64,000 nt of DNA from Bog-473 sp963809825 (GCA_963809825.1 CAWELJ010000004.1:310001-374000), one strand, 5' to 3'. Numbered from the stretch's first letter, positions 35,773 to 46,277 are shown. Notes: generated by a model not told the origin, from the sequence alone. A program made the numbers and translations.

Positions 35773-36846
35773 GTGAGCGAGAGGGGTGGACGATTGCTGG
35801 CGGTCACGTTTGCCGACCTGTGGTTCCGAGCCCGGCAATTCCTGATCGCCGTGATCGGGGTCGGGCTGGTGCTGGCGCTCGCCATGTCCCTGAGCGGGCT
35901 GGCCGACGGCTTCCACGCCGAGGCGGCCGGGTCGATCGACGCGGTCGGGGCCACGTCCTGGGTGATGTCGCGTGGCGCCCAGGGCCGCGTCACCGCCTTC
36001 GCCGCCTTCCCGGGCACCGAGGTGTCCGCCGTGGCCCGCGAGCCAGGGGTGCACCGAGCGTCCCCGCTCCTCTTCGCGCCTGCACAGGTGGTCCTCGTCT
36101 CTGGCACGACGGCGCCGCAGACGGTCAACATCGTGGGTGTCCAGCCCGGCGGACTGGGCGATCCCGAGGTGGTCTCGGGCCATGGGCTTTCGGCCGCCGG
36201 GGGAGCCGTGGTCGACTCGAAGCTGGATGCGCACGTCGGGAGCCTCCTGTACCTCGGTGGACACGGTTATCCCGTCGTCGGCATCGTCGACGGTCGCACC
36301 ATGACCGGAGGGGTCCCCCTCGTGTACATGCCACTGGCGACGGTGCAGAAGGCAGTGACCGGGGGCAAGCCTCTGATCACGGCCGTCGCCACCACCGGCA
36401 CGCCCGCCATGGTGCCGGCCGGTCTCGTCGTGCTCTCTCCCGCCACGGTCGTCACCGACACCGTGGGCCAGTTGCGCACAGCCGTGACGTCCATCGACAA
36501 CACGCGCTGGCTCATGTGGCTGGTGGCGGCCGCGATCGTCGGCTCCATGCTCTACGTGGCCGCGCTGGAGCGGAAGCGCGACTTCGCCGTGCTCAAGGCA
36601 CTGGGTTCCTCCTCGGGAGCGCTGTTCCTGAGTCTGCTCATCGAGGCCGTGGTGGTGACCCTGTTCGCTGCCGTCCTGGCCGAGATCCTGGCCAGCCTGC
36701 TCACGCCGCTCTTCGCCCAGCCGATCGACATCACGCCCGAGACGCGCCTGGTGCTCCCACTCATCGCGGTGCTCGTCGGCGTCATCGCCAGCACCACGGC
36801 GCTGCGACGCGTCACCGGCGCCGACCCGGCGACGGCATTCGGATGA
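35773..36846 (+). CDS. FtsX/MacB-like ABC transporter permease
   Basis: 357 residues from a GTG; a TTG at 35794 has the better Shine-Dalgarno spacing (AGAGGGG) and may be the true start. One transmembrane helix near the N-terminus (FLIAVIGVGLVLALAMSL), a large extracytoplasmic domain (about residues 45-240), then three helices (WLMWLVAAAIVGSMLYVAAL, the FLSLLIEAVVVTLFAAVLAE region, VLPLIAVLVGVIAS), the FtsX/DevC four-helix layout. The ATPase gene overlaps its stop (ATGA). Likely a mechanotransmission exporter or an envelope-acting complex; substrate unknown. Confidence 0.87.
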   Translation: MSERGGRLLAVTFADLWFRARQFLIAVIGVGLVLALAMSLSGLADGFHAEAAGSIDAVGATSWVMSRGAQGRVTAFAAFPGTEVSAVAREPGVHRASPLLFAPAQVVLVSGTTAPQTVNIVGVQPGGLGDPEVVSGHGLSAAGGAVVDSKLDAHVGSLLYLGGHGYPVVGIVDGRTMTGGVPLVYMPLATVQKAVTGGKPLITAVATTGTPAMVPAGLVVLSPATVVTDTVGQLRTAVTSIDNTRWLMWLVAAAIVGSMLYVAALERKRDFAVLKALGSSSGALFLSLLIEAVVVTLFAAVLAEILASLLTPLFAQPIDITPETRLVLPLIAVLVGVIASTTALRRVTGADPATAFG

Positions 36847-37817
36847 GCAACCACCTCGTCGTCGACGATCTCACCGTGGCCTTCGATTCGGGCGGGTACG
36901 TGATCAAGCCGCTCGACGGATTGAGCTTCACGGCCGAGGACGGCGAGCTCGTCGTCTTGCTGGGTCCCTCGGGCTGTGGCAAGACGACCCTTCTGTCGTG
37001 CCTCGCCGGGCTCCTCACCCCGACCGACGGGCGGATCCGGTTCGGTTCCATCGCGGTCGATGAGCTGCGAGGTCCGGCATTGTCGGAGTACCGCCGCCAG
37101 ACCGTCGGGGTGGTCTTCCAGGCCTTCAATCTGATCGCCAGCCTCACCGCACGCGGCAATGTCGTCGTCCCCATGCGGCTCGCCGGCGTGCCGCGGTCGG
37201 TGGCAAAGGCCCGGGCCAGCACCTTGCTCGAGCTGGTCGGGCTGGACGAGCGCGGCCATCACCGCCCGGCCCAGCTGTCGGGTGGACAGCAGCAGCGAGT
37301 GGCCATCGCACGCGCGCTGGTGCACGACCCGCCACTGGTCCTGGCGGACGAGCCCACGGCCCACCTCGACCACATACAGGTCGAGGGCATCCTGCGGTTG
37401 ATGCGAGACCTCGCGAACCCCGGCCGGATCGTTGTGGTCTCCACGCACGACGATCGCGTCAGCCAGCTGGCGGACCGGGTGATCGAGCTGGCGCCGCATT
37501 TCTCCGACGCCGATCGCCAGCCCGAGGAGGTCCACCTCACCGAAGGGGACATCCTGTTCCGTCAGGGCGAGCGGGGGGAGCTCATTTACCACCTCGAGTC
37601 GGGCCTCCTCGAGGTGTACCGGGAGTTGGCCGACGGCAGCACCGAGGTGCTGGCCAACGTGGAGGTGGGCAATTACGTCGGCGAGCTCGGCCCCATCCTG
37701 AACCTGCCCCGCAGCGCCTCGGTGCGTGCCCTAAAGGAGACCGTCGTGGTCGGCTACACGGTGCGGGCCTTCCGCAAGGATCATCCGCATCAGGTGGTCG
37801 AGGAGGCGGTGACGTAG
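36843..37817 (+). CDS. ABC transporter ATPase fused to a cyclic-nucleotide-binding domain
   Basis: 324 residues. MacB/LolD-type ATPase in residues 1-225: Walker A LLGPSGCGKTTLLSCLAGL, Q-loop VFQAFNLIAS, signature LSGGQQQRVAIARAL, Walker B LVLADEPTAHLD, H-loop VVVSTHDD. Residues about 230-324 form a cNMP-binding domain: EGDILFRQGERGELIYHL, then the phosphate-binding cassette GELGPILNLPRSASVRA, with the Glu and Arg needed to hold cAMP or cGMP. An ABC exporter gated by a cyclic nucleotide is inferred. Coupled to the FtsX-like permease by an overlap. Confidence 0.88.
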   Translation: MSNHLVVDDLTVAFDSGGYVIKPLDGLSFTAEDGELVVLLGPSGCGKTTLLSCLAGLLTPTDGRIRFGSIAVDELRGPALSEYRRQTVGVVFQAFNLIASLTARGNVVVPMRLAGVPRSVAKARASTLLELVGLDERGHHRPAQLSGGQQQRVAIARALVHDPPLVLADEPTAHLDHIQVEGILRLMRDLANPGRIVVVSTHDDRVSQLADRVIELAPHFSDADRQPEEVHLTEGDILFRQGERGELIYHLESGLLEVYRELADGSTEVLANVEVGNYVGELGPILNLPRSASVRALKETVVVGYTVRAFRKDHPHQVVEEAVT

Positions 37818-37913
37818 GGCTCCCGGCCCACTCGACCGCATCAGGGCATATTCAACGAAGGTTGCCGCCCGTGCCTAGCATCGCGGGTGACGGAAGAGAT
37901 CGGGAGAGCCGAC

Positions 37914-40601
37914 ATGCCGGGGACTGACGTCGCGGGACACGCATCGCCGGGCGCGCCCGACGCCGTGGGCCTCGAGATCCGTGTCCTCGGCCCCCTCGAG
38001 CTGGCGTGGGAGAGCCGGACCGCCGACGTCGGGGGCGTGAAGGCCAGAGCACTGGTCGCCCGCCTGCTCATCGACCGCGGCCTCGCCGTCTCGGTCGACC
38101 GGCTGGTGGATTCGCTGTGGGGCGCCCACGAGGGAGCCGGCGCCGAGATCGCCCTGCGCTCGACGATCTCGCGGGTGCGCAAGCGTTTGCGCGACGCCGG
38201 CGCACCCGAGGACCTCATCGTGACGCGCGCACCGGGGTACCTCCTCGACGTCCCGGCCCAGGTGACCGACGCCCACCGGTTCGAAGAGCTCGTCGGCGAG
38301 GGCCGAGTGCACCTCGCCCGGCGCCGACCCCGTGAGGCGGCGCGGCGCTTGGCCGAGGCGCTCGAGATCTGGCGCGGCCCGGCCTTCAGCGAGGTGCGGG
38401 ACGAGCCGTTCGCCCGGGCCGAGGCCCGACGACTGGAAGAGCTCCGCCTCGCCGCGACGGAGTCGCGCATCGACGCCGAGTTGACCGTGGGTCGTCACCA
38501 GGGACTGATCGGCGAACTGGCGTCGCTGACGAGCGCGCATCCCATGCGGGAGCGTCTGTGGTCCCAGCGCATGCTGGCGCTGTACCGCTCCGGGCGACAG
38601 GCCGAGGCGTTGCGGGTCTTCCAGGACCTGCGGACGATCCTCGTCGCCGAGCTGGGGATCGATCCGGGCCACGACATCACCTGGCTGGAGCACGCCATCC
38701 TCGCCCAGGACCCGGCTCTCGACTTCCCCGCACCCCCCGAGCGGGAACCCGGCGACGTGGCGGCGCCCGTGGTCACGGCGTCCGCGGGCTACCGGGTCCA
38801 CGTGCCGGCGTCGACGAACGAGGGACCGCTCGTCGGTCGCCGGCGGGAGTCGGCCCTCCTGCGCGACTGGTGGGGAACGGTGCAGGGAGGCCATGGACGG
38901 CTGCTGCTCGTCGACGGCGAGGCCGGCATCGGGAAGACCCGCCTGGTGGCGGAGCTGGCGCGGGCCGTCGAGGAGGACGGCGCGTTGGTGCTCTGGGGCC
39001 GCTGTGACGAGGGGCCCGTCACGCCCTTCCAGGCTTTTGCCGAGGCGCTCGGCCGCTACTTCCAGTCGCTCTCGGCCGACCGGATCTCCCAGATGCCGGA
39101 CTGGCAGCTCACGGAGCTCTCCCGGCTCGTGCTGCGCCTCCGCGAGCACGCGCCGCTCCTCGAGGAGGAAGCCGGCGATCCCGAGACGGAGCGGTACCGC
39201 TTCTTCGAGGCGGTGGCGACCACCTTGCTCGATCTGTCGTCGGGCGCCACGGTGCTCCTCGTCGTCGACGATCTGCACTGGGCCGACCAGCCGACGCTGC
39301 TGCTGCTGCGCCACGTGCTGCGGAGCGTCGATGCGACCCGGCTGGGAATCATCGGGATGTACAACGACACGGAGATCCCACCGGATCATCCGCTGCGCTC
39401 CATGTTGGCGGACTTCCGGGCGGTCGTCCCCGTCGAGACCGTGCACCTGCAGGGGTTGAGCCCGGACGCCGTCGCCGAGTTGGCCCGCGGCTGGGAGAAG
39501 GCTCCGCCGGATCTCGTCCCGGAACTGTGCCGGTTGACCGACGGCAACCCGCTGTTCCTCGACGAGATGCTGCGGCAGCTGCGCGACCGCGACGACGATC
39601 AACCGGGCGGGCGTGATGCCCTCGTGCCACCGGACCTGGACCCGCCCGAGGCGATCCGCGAACTGGTGGCCCGCCGCGTCTCGCGACTGCCCGAAGACGT
39701 GATCTACCTGCTGCAGGCGGCGGCGGTGGCGGGGCGGGAGTGTGACGCGGGCATCGTGGCGGACGCGGCCGAGCTCACGCCGGGCCAGCGGCTCGATGCC
39801 TTCGATCGCGCCGAGGAGTCCCGCCTGCTGCGCCGGGTGGGCGAAGGCGTCCGTGACCGCTATGCGTTCACGCATGCGCTGGTGCGCGACGCCATTTACG
39901 GCGAGCTCCTGCGTGGGCGGCGGGTGCGCTATCACCACAAGATCGCGGTGGCCACCGAACGGGCCCATGCCGACGCGCTCGACACCTACGTCAACGAGCT
40001 GGCATACCACTACTTCATGGGCGCGGCGCTGGCCGACGCCGACAAGGCGATCCACTTCTGCATGGCGGCGGGCGAGCGGGCACTGCGCCTCCTGGCCTTC
40101 GAGGAGGCGGTCGGGCACTTCACCCGCAGCCTCGAGGTGGCCGAGCAGTCCGGCTCCCACGACCGGGCCGTGCGCTGCGATGCCCTCATCGCGCTCGCGG
40201 AGGCCCACACCAGGGCCGGGGAGTCGGCACAGGCGGATGTGACCTCGGAGCGAGCAGCCTCCCTGGCCCGCGCCCTGGGCGATCCCGAGCGCCTGGCCAC
40301 CGCCGCACTGCGATCCGGGCCGCTGAGCGAGCTCGGCGTCGGGGGCCCCAACGAGCAGCAGCAGCAGCTGCTAGAGGAGGCACGGGCCAAGCTGCCCGAA
40401 GAAGACAGCCACCTCCGGGCCATGGTGACCGCGCGGCTCGGACTGGTCGGCGTCTACACGACCGGAGTGCCGGCGCCGGGTCTTCTGCGAGCGGTCACTC
40501 GACCTCAACACCGAGGCCGTCGCCATGGCCCGCCGCCTCGCCGACCGCAGCGCGCTCGGGTATGCGCTCCATGCCCGGCTCCACGAGCTCTGGGGTATTG
40601 A
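37914..40601 (+). CDS. BTAD/SARP-type transcriptional regulator with AAA ATPase (interrupted by frameshift)
   Basis: Start chosen at ATG 37914, preceded by GGGAGAG at good distance; a GTG at 37887 is in frame. Domains: OmpR-like winged helix (IRVLGPLELAWESRTADVGG, RSTISRVRKRLRDAG), BTAD domain (about residues 110-255, RMLALYRSGRQAEALRVFQD), ATPase with Walker A DGEAGIGKTRLVAEL and Walker B VLLVVDDLHWADQ, then TPR-like helices. From about 40480 the frame runs into out-of-frame sequence and stops at 40601, while the true continuation is in the +1 frame. Likely an ATP-dependent activator of the AfsR/SARP class. Confidence 0.85.
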   Translation: MPGTDVAGHASPGAPDAVGLEIRVLGPLELAWESRTADVGGVKARALVARLLIDRGLAVSVDRLVDSLWGAHEGAGAEIALRSTISRVRKRLRDAGAPEDLIVTRAPGYLLDVPAQVTDAHRFEELVGEGRVHLARRRPREAARRLAEALEIWRGPAFSEVRDEPFARAEARRLEELRLAATESRIDAELTVGRHQGLIGELASLTSAHPMRERLWSQRMLALYRSGRQAEALRVFQDLRTILVAELGIDPGHDITWLEHAILAQDPALDFPAPPEREPGDVAAPVVTASAGYRVHVPASTNEGPLVGRRRESALLRDWWGTVQGGHGRLLLVDGEAGIGKTRLVAELARAVEEDGALVLWGRCDEGPVTPFQAFAEALGRYFQSLSADRISQMPDWQLTELSRLVLRLREHAPLLEEEAGDPETERYRFFEAVATTLLDLSSGATVLLVVDDLHWADQPTLLLLRHVLRSVDATRLGIIGMYNDTEIPPDHPLRSMLADFRAVVPVETVHLQGLSPDAVAELARGWEKAPPDLVPELCRLTDGNPLFLDEMLRQLRDRDDDQPGGRDALVPPDLDPPEAIRELVARRVSRLPEDVIYLLQAAAVAGRECDAGIVADAAELTPGQRLDAFDRAEESRLLRRVGEGVRDRYAFTHALVRDAIYGELLRGRRVRYHHKIAVATERAHADALDTYVNELAYHYFMGAALADADKAIHFCMAAGERALRLLAFEEAVGHFTRSLEVAEQSGSHDRAVRCDALIALAEAHTRAGESAQADVTSERAASLARALGDPERLATAALRSGPLSELGVGGPNEQQQQLLEEARAKLPEEDSHLRAMVTARLGLVGVYTTGVPAPGLLRAVTRPQHRGRRHGPPPRRPQRARVCAPCPAPRALGY

Positions 40602-41555
40602 GCCGGCGCCCGAACGGCTGGCGACGGCGAACGAACTCGGGGAGATCGCTGCCGACGTCGGAGACGAGTTCCTGGCGCTGCAGGGGTACATGTGGCGCAT
40701 CCGTGAGCTCCTGGCCCAAGGCGATCTCGACGCCGTCAACGACGAGATCGGACGCTACGCGACCCGCGCCGCCGGCCCGATCCATCCACTCGACGCCGCG
40801 TACGGGTACAACGTCGCCGCCATGATGGCGCTGATCGCCGGCGACATCGCGGAGCAGGAGGGGCTCGGACGCAAGGCCCTCGAGGTGGCACAGCCGCACA
40901 ACAAGCTGGCGCACGGCTTCTTCGCCGCCCAGATGATCTGGACCTGGTGGCAGCGCGACGAGCTCGCCCCCCTGGACTCCGACATCCGGGCGGTGATCGG
41001 GCGGAGCCCGTCGGACTCGCCCAGCACGCGCACGCGGCGCACGCACTGGCCCATGCGGAGGCGGGTGCGACGGCGGAGGCACTCGCCCAGTTGCACTTCC
41101 TCGAGGACATCGGCTGGGACAACGTGGGCGAGCGCAGCGAGAGCGTCACCCTGGCCCTGGCCGCCGCCGCCTGCGGCGTGCTCGGGATCCGGGCCCGCGA
41201 CATCGCCCTGCGCATTTACGAGGAGATGCGGCCGTATGCGGGCACCGCCGTGGTGATCCGCCCGCCCGCCGTCGCCTGCCTCGGACCGGCCGACTACTAC
41301 CTCGGCCTTCTCGCCATGACCTCGGGCGACCTGGCGCTGTCGCAGGTGCACTTCGAAGCGGCCTTGCGCCTGGGCCTCCGGATGCGCTCGGCGCCGTTCG
41401 TCGCCGCGGCGGAGGTGGAACTGGCCCGCGTGCTGCGGAGGCGCCACCGTGGGGACGAAGGGGAGCGCGTGGCCGTCCTCCTGCGGAGCGCCGAGGAGTC
41501 GGCACTCCACCTTGGGCTGCCACGCCTGGCGCGGCTGGCGGCCGACCCGGGCTGA
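40478..41555 (+). pseudogene. Frame-shifted C-terminal TPR part of the BTAD regulator
   Basis: Continuation of the gene at 37914. In the +1 frame it reads RVFCERSLDLNTEAVAMARR and on through ARLHELWGIEPAPERLATAN; near 41010 it slips back to the original frame (HALAHAEAGATAEALAQLHF) and ends at 41555. The two shifts compensate. Sequence between them is clean TPR-like protein with no internal stops, so the full product would be about 1210 residues if the indels are errors. Confidence 0.65.
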
Positions 41556-41563
41556 CGCCCGCG

Positions 41564-42052
41564 TCAGCCCGTGGTGTCGAGCGTCCCCCCGGCCGCGTCC
41601 TCGTCCTGCTCGGCGTAGGCGGCGAGCCGGTCGTCGGCCTCCCGGATGCGGCGGCTCATGCCGGTGAAGAGCGCGTTGCGAAAGCCGGGGATCGCCATGA
41701 TCGACTCGAACTCACGCGGTCCGATGATCAGGACCTCGAGATCGCTCGTCGCGGTCACGGTGGCGCTCCGGGGTGCCGCCTCGATCGCCGCCAGCTCGCC
41801 GAAGTAGTCACCGGGTCCGAGGAGGTTGACGACACGGCCCGCCCTGGTCACCGTCACCGTGCCGGAGAGGATGACGAAGAGCTCCCGGCCGAGACGGCCC
41901 TCCCGCAGGATCACTTCGCCGCTGTGGACCTCGAGACGCTCCGCGAGCTGCTCCACCTCACGCAACTGTTCCTCGGTGCAGGCCGAGAACCAGGGCACGC
42001 CGTGCAACGTCTCGGACCCGACCCGCCCACCGCCTCCGCTCTGTCTGAGCAT
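41564..42052 (-). CDS. Stand-alone cyclic-nucleotide-binding protein
   Basis: About 162 residues from the ATG at 42052 (MLRQSGGGG). A single cNMP-binding domain: VPWFSACTEEQLREVEQLAE, SGEVILREGRLGRELFVILS, and the phosphate cassette YFGELAAIEAAPRSATVTA, with the binding Glu and Arg. A helical tail follows (residues about 120-150), but no helix-turn-helix, so it is not a Crp-type regulator. Divergent from the giant surface-protein gene at 42493. Confidence 0.87.
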   Translation of the reverse strand: MLRQSGGGGRVGSETLHGVPWFSACTEEQLREVEQLAERLEVHSGEVILREGRLGRELFVILSGTVTVTRAGRVVNLLGPGDYFGELAAIEAAPRSATVTATSDLEVLIIGPREFESIMAIPGFRNALFTGMSRRIREADDRLAAYAEQDEDAAGGTLDTTG

Positions 42053-42492
42053 GCCGAACCCTACTGCGCTCGTCGCGACCGTACGGGTCCGCACGGCGGG
42101 ACGAAGTCCGCGCCGTGCCCCCGCCAACTATGCCCGCGCCGGTTGGCAACGGCGTTGCACCACCGTGGCACGGGGCCCAGAGGAGAACGGGCGGACGGGT
42201 CGCCCGAGCGGGAGGCGTCATTTGCGTACCCTGAATCTGACCTGAGAATCCGTGGGCGCCCAGCCTGTGCCGGAGCGGCGCCGTTACGCTCCCGTTGCCT
42301 CCGGGTGCCGCCGTCGGCTCATCCAGCTGTCACACGAAAGCAACGACGGCTCGCCAGGATGCCGAAAGCGCTGTATACAACGGGTAGCCGGCGTTGGCGA
42401 TGCGCCCCCAGTGGAGCCTTGTTCAGGTCACATCACCGGTAGTGGTGACCCATCTCCGGGCACGCCCCGGGCATGGATGAGGAAGGGGAGAC
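42053..42492. other. Gene-free divergent regulatory region
   Basis: 440 bases between the cNMP-binding gene and the giant surface-protein gene, less GC-rich in places (GCTGTATACAACGGG near 42370). It contains the inverted repeat at 42426-42450 and a strong Shine-Dalgarno sequence (GAAGGGGAG) just before the ATG at 42493. No small gene is convincing. Confidence 0.4.
42426..42450. promoter_or_regulatory. Inverted repeat upstream of the giant surface-protein gene
   Basis: GGTCAC (42426-42431) and GTGACC (42445-42450) are 6-bp inverted arms with a 13-base spacer, ending 42 bases before the ATG at 42493. Could be an operator; it does not match the Crp half-site order (TGTGA-N6-TCACA). Confidence 0.3.
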
Positions 42493-45400
42493 ATGTCGAC
42501 TGCTCGGGGTGGAGCGGGACGATCGGGGCGATCCGGGAGCCGCAGGGGCCACCGTGCCGTGAGGGCCTACGGCGTGCTGGGCACCATGGCGCTCCTCGGC
42601 GCGTCCCTCGGCCTGTCCATCGGCGTGGCCGTCGAGACGGCGGCGCCCGCGGGCGCGGCGGGGACGGTCGTCGTCGCCGGGACCTTCCACAACGCCAACG
42701 TGACGTCGCCGGCTCATGGGTGAGGCCCCCCAGCCGGAGAACTCCGCCAATTCGGCGTGTCTCACGCGGCACCGCACGTCGCAGGCGCCGATCCCGGACT
42801 GCTCCACGTCCGGTGGCGACGCGGCCGCAGCGGGGTGCTCCAGCTGCCGATACCGGTGATCGGCGAGAGGGCGAGCCCTCGCCAGTCTCAGCGTTCCGGC
42901 CAGCGACGGCCTGGACGCCACCTTCGACAGCTCCAGTACGGCGGATCCGGCGCGGACGGCATCGGCTTCGTGATCGCCACGGAGGAACCGGCCGATCCAG
43001 CCGCACCGACGCAGATCGGCGAGCCCGGGGGCGACCTCGGCTCCTCGGCCGGGGAAGGGCAATTCGGGAGCGACGGATTCGCCGACGGCTATCTCGGTGT
43101 GGGTCTCGACGTTTTCGGCAACTACTCCGACCCCGGCTTCGGCGGCACCAGGTGCCGCGCCAGCCCTCGTGGGCCACCGGCGGAACCCCGGGCAGGTGGT
43201 CGTGCGGGGCCCCGGCAACGGCACGGCCGGATACTGCCTCGTCGACAGCTCGGCCAGGCAGGCGGGGGGACGCAGAACCTGCACGGCGAGATCCGGTCCG
43301 GGTCGATGGTGTCGGTCGAGGTCGTGCTGGACAGCGCGTCGGCGCAAGTGGCGATGGGCGGCTCGCAGGTGGCGGCGTTCGCCATGTCCGCGGTTGACTA
43401 CGGGGTAGCTGGGTCCGCATCGGCGGCGCGCGCACGTTCTCACGCGAGACACTGCCCGGCGTGCACAACGGGGGCATCCCGAGCGGGCTGTACCCCGGGG
43501 GCTGGATCAGCCCGTCGACGGGGATTCCCTGCCAGCTCGGCTTCGGTTGGGTGGGGTCGACCGGAAAGTTCCGCGGACTGCCAGCAGATCTCGGACGCCT
43601 CGGTCGCGACCTTGCGGCGGGTGCCCGTGCTCAGCGCGGCGATCTCGGACCGCGGCCGCGGACAGCTGCCAAGCGGCGGCTCGGTTGGCTCGCGGCGCGC
43701 CGGCGTGACGGCCGGAGGGGGGGCCGAGAACGACACCGTCGGCATGACGGCGACGCTCGCCTCCGGGGTGCCCCCCAGATCGGCCACTGGTACCCGCCTG
43801 ACGATGCCCAGCGCCCGTCGAGCCAGACCATGTCCTCCGCGTATCCCGGCCCGAGATTGCCCGCAGGGACAAACTTTCTCCCCGGTGTCGAGCTGCCGGG
43901 CAGCGTCGCCAGCGGGTCTCGCCGCGGGAGCAGCGTTTTGGACAGCTCCGTCACCGTCTCGTAACGACGGCGACGTGGGCGAAGAACCACAGATCACACG
44001 ACGGTGGGGGCAGCCCTTGCGTCGCTCTCCTCGGTGACGCTGAGCGCCACGGCGACGGCGAACCCATCGTCGAGCACCACCCAGGCCGGCATGGGCACGA
44101 TCCTCCTCGACGACAACGGGGTCCTGCCGACAGTCATCCAGGCAGACAGTTACAGATCGTCAGCGGAAGCCGACGCGGCAGTCGCCTCCACGAAGATCAG
44201 GGCGCCATCAAGATCAGGTGATACGGATCGGTGCCGTCAAGATGAGCACCATCTAGATGAGGCAACATCAAGATCGACGCCATGGCCCTCGGGTCGCAGA
44301 GCAGGACGTCTAGACGCTGTTCCAGCGCCCTGCCTCTCCAACGTCAGGGTGACCTATGCCGACGGCTGCGCCGGATGAACCTGCGCCGACTGGAAGAGGA
44401 ATCCTGGCCGGCTTCCAAGTACGCAGACCCTGCTGACCAGCGCCATCTTGCCGTTGCCAGTCGGTCAGCCTCGAGGACGTCCTCGCCAGCATCGAGGTTC
44501 TGACGCTACCCCCGACGGCTCCAACCCCGCGGACCGCTTCAACTACACTGCCCATATCAGACATCAACATCGACGGGTGACGACCGGCGTCACTTCCCCG
44601 TCGCCGCCTGCGGCCTCGGTCGCACATCCATGACATTTTGCCGCTCAACAGCAGCAGCATCAACTCCGACCACACCGTCAACCAGGTCCAGGGTTGCGCT
44701 TCACCGACTGGTGCACCGCCTTGAACGGCGTGCACTGGCCCTGCAGTGACTTCGGCATCGAGCACTTCCGACTCCGACACGGCCGACGCCGCCCGGCGTG
44801 ACGCTGCTCTCACTCAGGATCGCCAGCATTCCCCTCTGCTCCCTCTCGCTCAACACCGTCCCCCTCGACGCGGTCGGATCAACGGGTCACCCCGTCGCCG
44901 GCTCCCGCTGGCCAAGACGACCTCAACGACGCCGGGCTCGGCACGATCAAGATCAGCGCCATCGAGATCAAAAAAATAAGCGCCATCAAGATCGGCGCCG
45001 TCGAGATCAGCGCCGTGGATCGGCGCCGTCGAGATCGGCGCCATCCCGCTCAAGGACATCAAGATGGGCGCCATCAACCTCGGCACCCTCAGAGAAATCG
45101 GCGCGATCCCGTTGCAGGAAACTTCAGATCGCCGCGATCGAGATCAGCGCCGTCAGATCAGGTGCCGTATCAAGATCGGTGCCATCAAGATTAGCACCAT
45201 CAAGATCGGCGCCGTCTCCCGAGATCAGCAGGATCCTCCTCAGCTCGCTCTCGAACCTGAGCAGCATCGTCGACTGCTCCGCTGCATGCCCGGCGGCGTC
45301 TGCACTCCTGGCGAGACACTGGCCGACGCCGAGGCGGCCCGCGCCGCTGAGCCCGGCCGACCTCCAGACCCTGCAAGACCGCATCACCGAGCCCGACCCC

Positions 45401-46277
45401 GGCTGGGACGCCACCAGCCTCTCCGACGTCGACGGCTCCGACTCGGGCGACATCGGCGTCGGCGACCAGACCACCCTGGCCGACCTGGTCGCGCTGGCCA
45501 ACTCCGACTCGACCTTCGCGCAGGCCTTCACGGTCCCCGTGCTCTCCGATGTCTCTGGCTCCGACCCGCCCGACGACCATCGCCGACATCCGGCCACGCT
45601 CACCGGCACCACCGACGGCACCACGCTGGCCGACCTGCTCGGGCCGAGCTGACCGACGTCTTCGGCGCCCCGCCATCCGGAGCTCATCGAGCCAGATCTC
45701 GCCGCCGACGACCCCGTCCGCCTTGAACGGCCTGTTCCTGGGAGACCCTCCTCTTTGGTGCTCGTGCCTCGGTGCGGACTTTTTCCCCCTGGCGGAACGT
45801 CGACCTGACCACGCCCGGGGCTTCACCGCGGCGTCAACGGTCAGAGCGGTGAGGTGACGCTGACCGCGACGACGACCGTGGCCAACGGTCCCGTCGCGCT
45901 CGCCGACGTCTTCACCATCCCGGCCGGCTTCTCGCTGGTCCAGGACTCAGTCCTCTTCAACGGCCCGCCCTCCCCCGACCCGACCCGCGTGTCGGGGAAC
46001 ACGTTGACGGGGACCCCCGGGAACTAGACCGGGACCGACGCCTACACGGTTCTACTACGGCCCAACGAGGTTAAGTGAGACCAGTCGCTCAGCGTGACCG
46101 CCTCCAGTCCCCAGCGGGGAGCCCAGTCGCAGGTGCGGTCCGTCACCATCACCGAGCCCTTCGCGGGCAACAGGTGATCCGGCGCCCATCTGACCCTGCA
46201 GCCGGACTCACTCCTGGACGTCTCCTCCTCACGGCGCCCAACACGTCCGCCTACTGGGACGTCAACGTCCCCAGCCA
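42493..46277 (+). pseudogene. Giant secreted protein, N-terminal part: signal peptide, L-type lectin, DUF11-like and solenoid repeats (many frameshifts)
   Basis: An ATG at 42493 with a strong ribosome site opens a signal peptide (AVRAYGVLGTMALLGASLGL, cleavage near APAGAAG). The frame breaks after 76 codons and then changes repeatedly, but across the three frames a bacterial L-type lectin domain can be read (TFDSSQYGGSGADGIGFVIA, FADGYLGVGLDVFGNYSDPG, LHGEIRSGSMVSVEVVLDSA), followed by DUF11-like beta sequence (NDTVGMTATLASGV, LPAGTNFLPGVELPGSVAS), five-residue I-x-I-[SG]-A repeats (about 44200-44290 and 44942-45230), and DPGWDATSLSDVDGSDSGDI. Shifts come every 50-200 bases with little other damage. 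The reading frame continues into the protein at 46278. Confidence 0.55.
44942..45230 (+). repeat. 15-bp repeats coding a five-residue (I-K/E-I-S/G-A) solenoid-like block
   Basis: Degenerate units of ATCAAGATCGGCGCC recur through the block, giving IKISAIEI, KKISAIKIGAVEISAV, IGAIPLKDIKMGAINLGTL, IAAIEISAV and IKIGAIKISTIKIGAV in changing frames. A shorter block lies at 44195-44290. A five-residue period suggests a beta-solenoid. Read on the minus strand the same DNA gives G-A-D-L-D, the textbook pentapeptide repeat, but flanking minus-strand sequence looks like a shadow frame. Confidence 0.6.

Noticed and set aside
42426..42450. Crp-type cAMP operator before the surface-protein gene
   Set aside because: The arms are in the order GGTCAC...GTGACC with a 13-base spacer, not TGTGA-N6-TCACA; kept only as an unassigned inverted repeat.
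44195..45230. CRISPR-like array because of regularly recurring short units
   Set aside because: Units are degenerate 15-bp codon repeats without unique spacers.
44850..45687. Pentapeptide-repeat protein on the minus strand (ADLDG repeats)
   Set aside because: The repeats are short, interrupted and flanked by Ser/Arg-rich shadow sequence, whereas the plus strand continues into recognisable surface-protein sequence.
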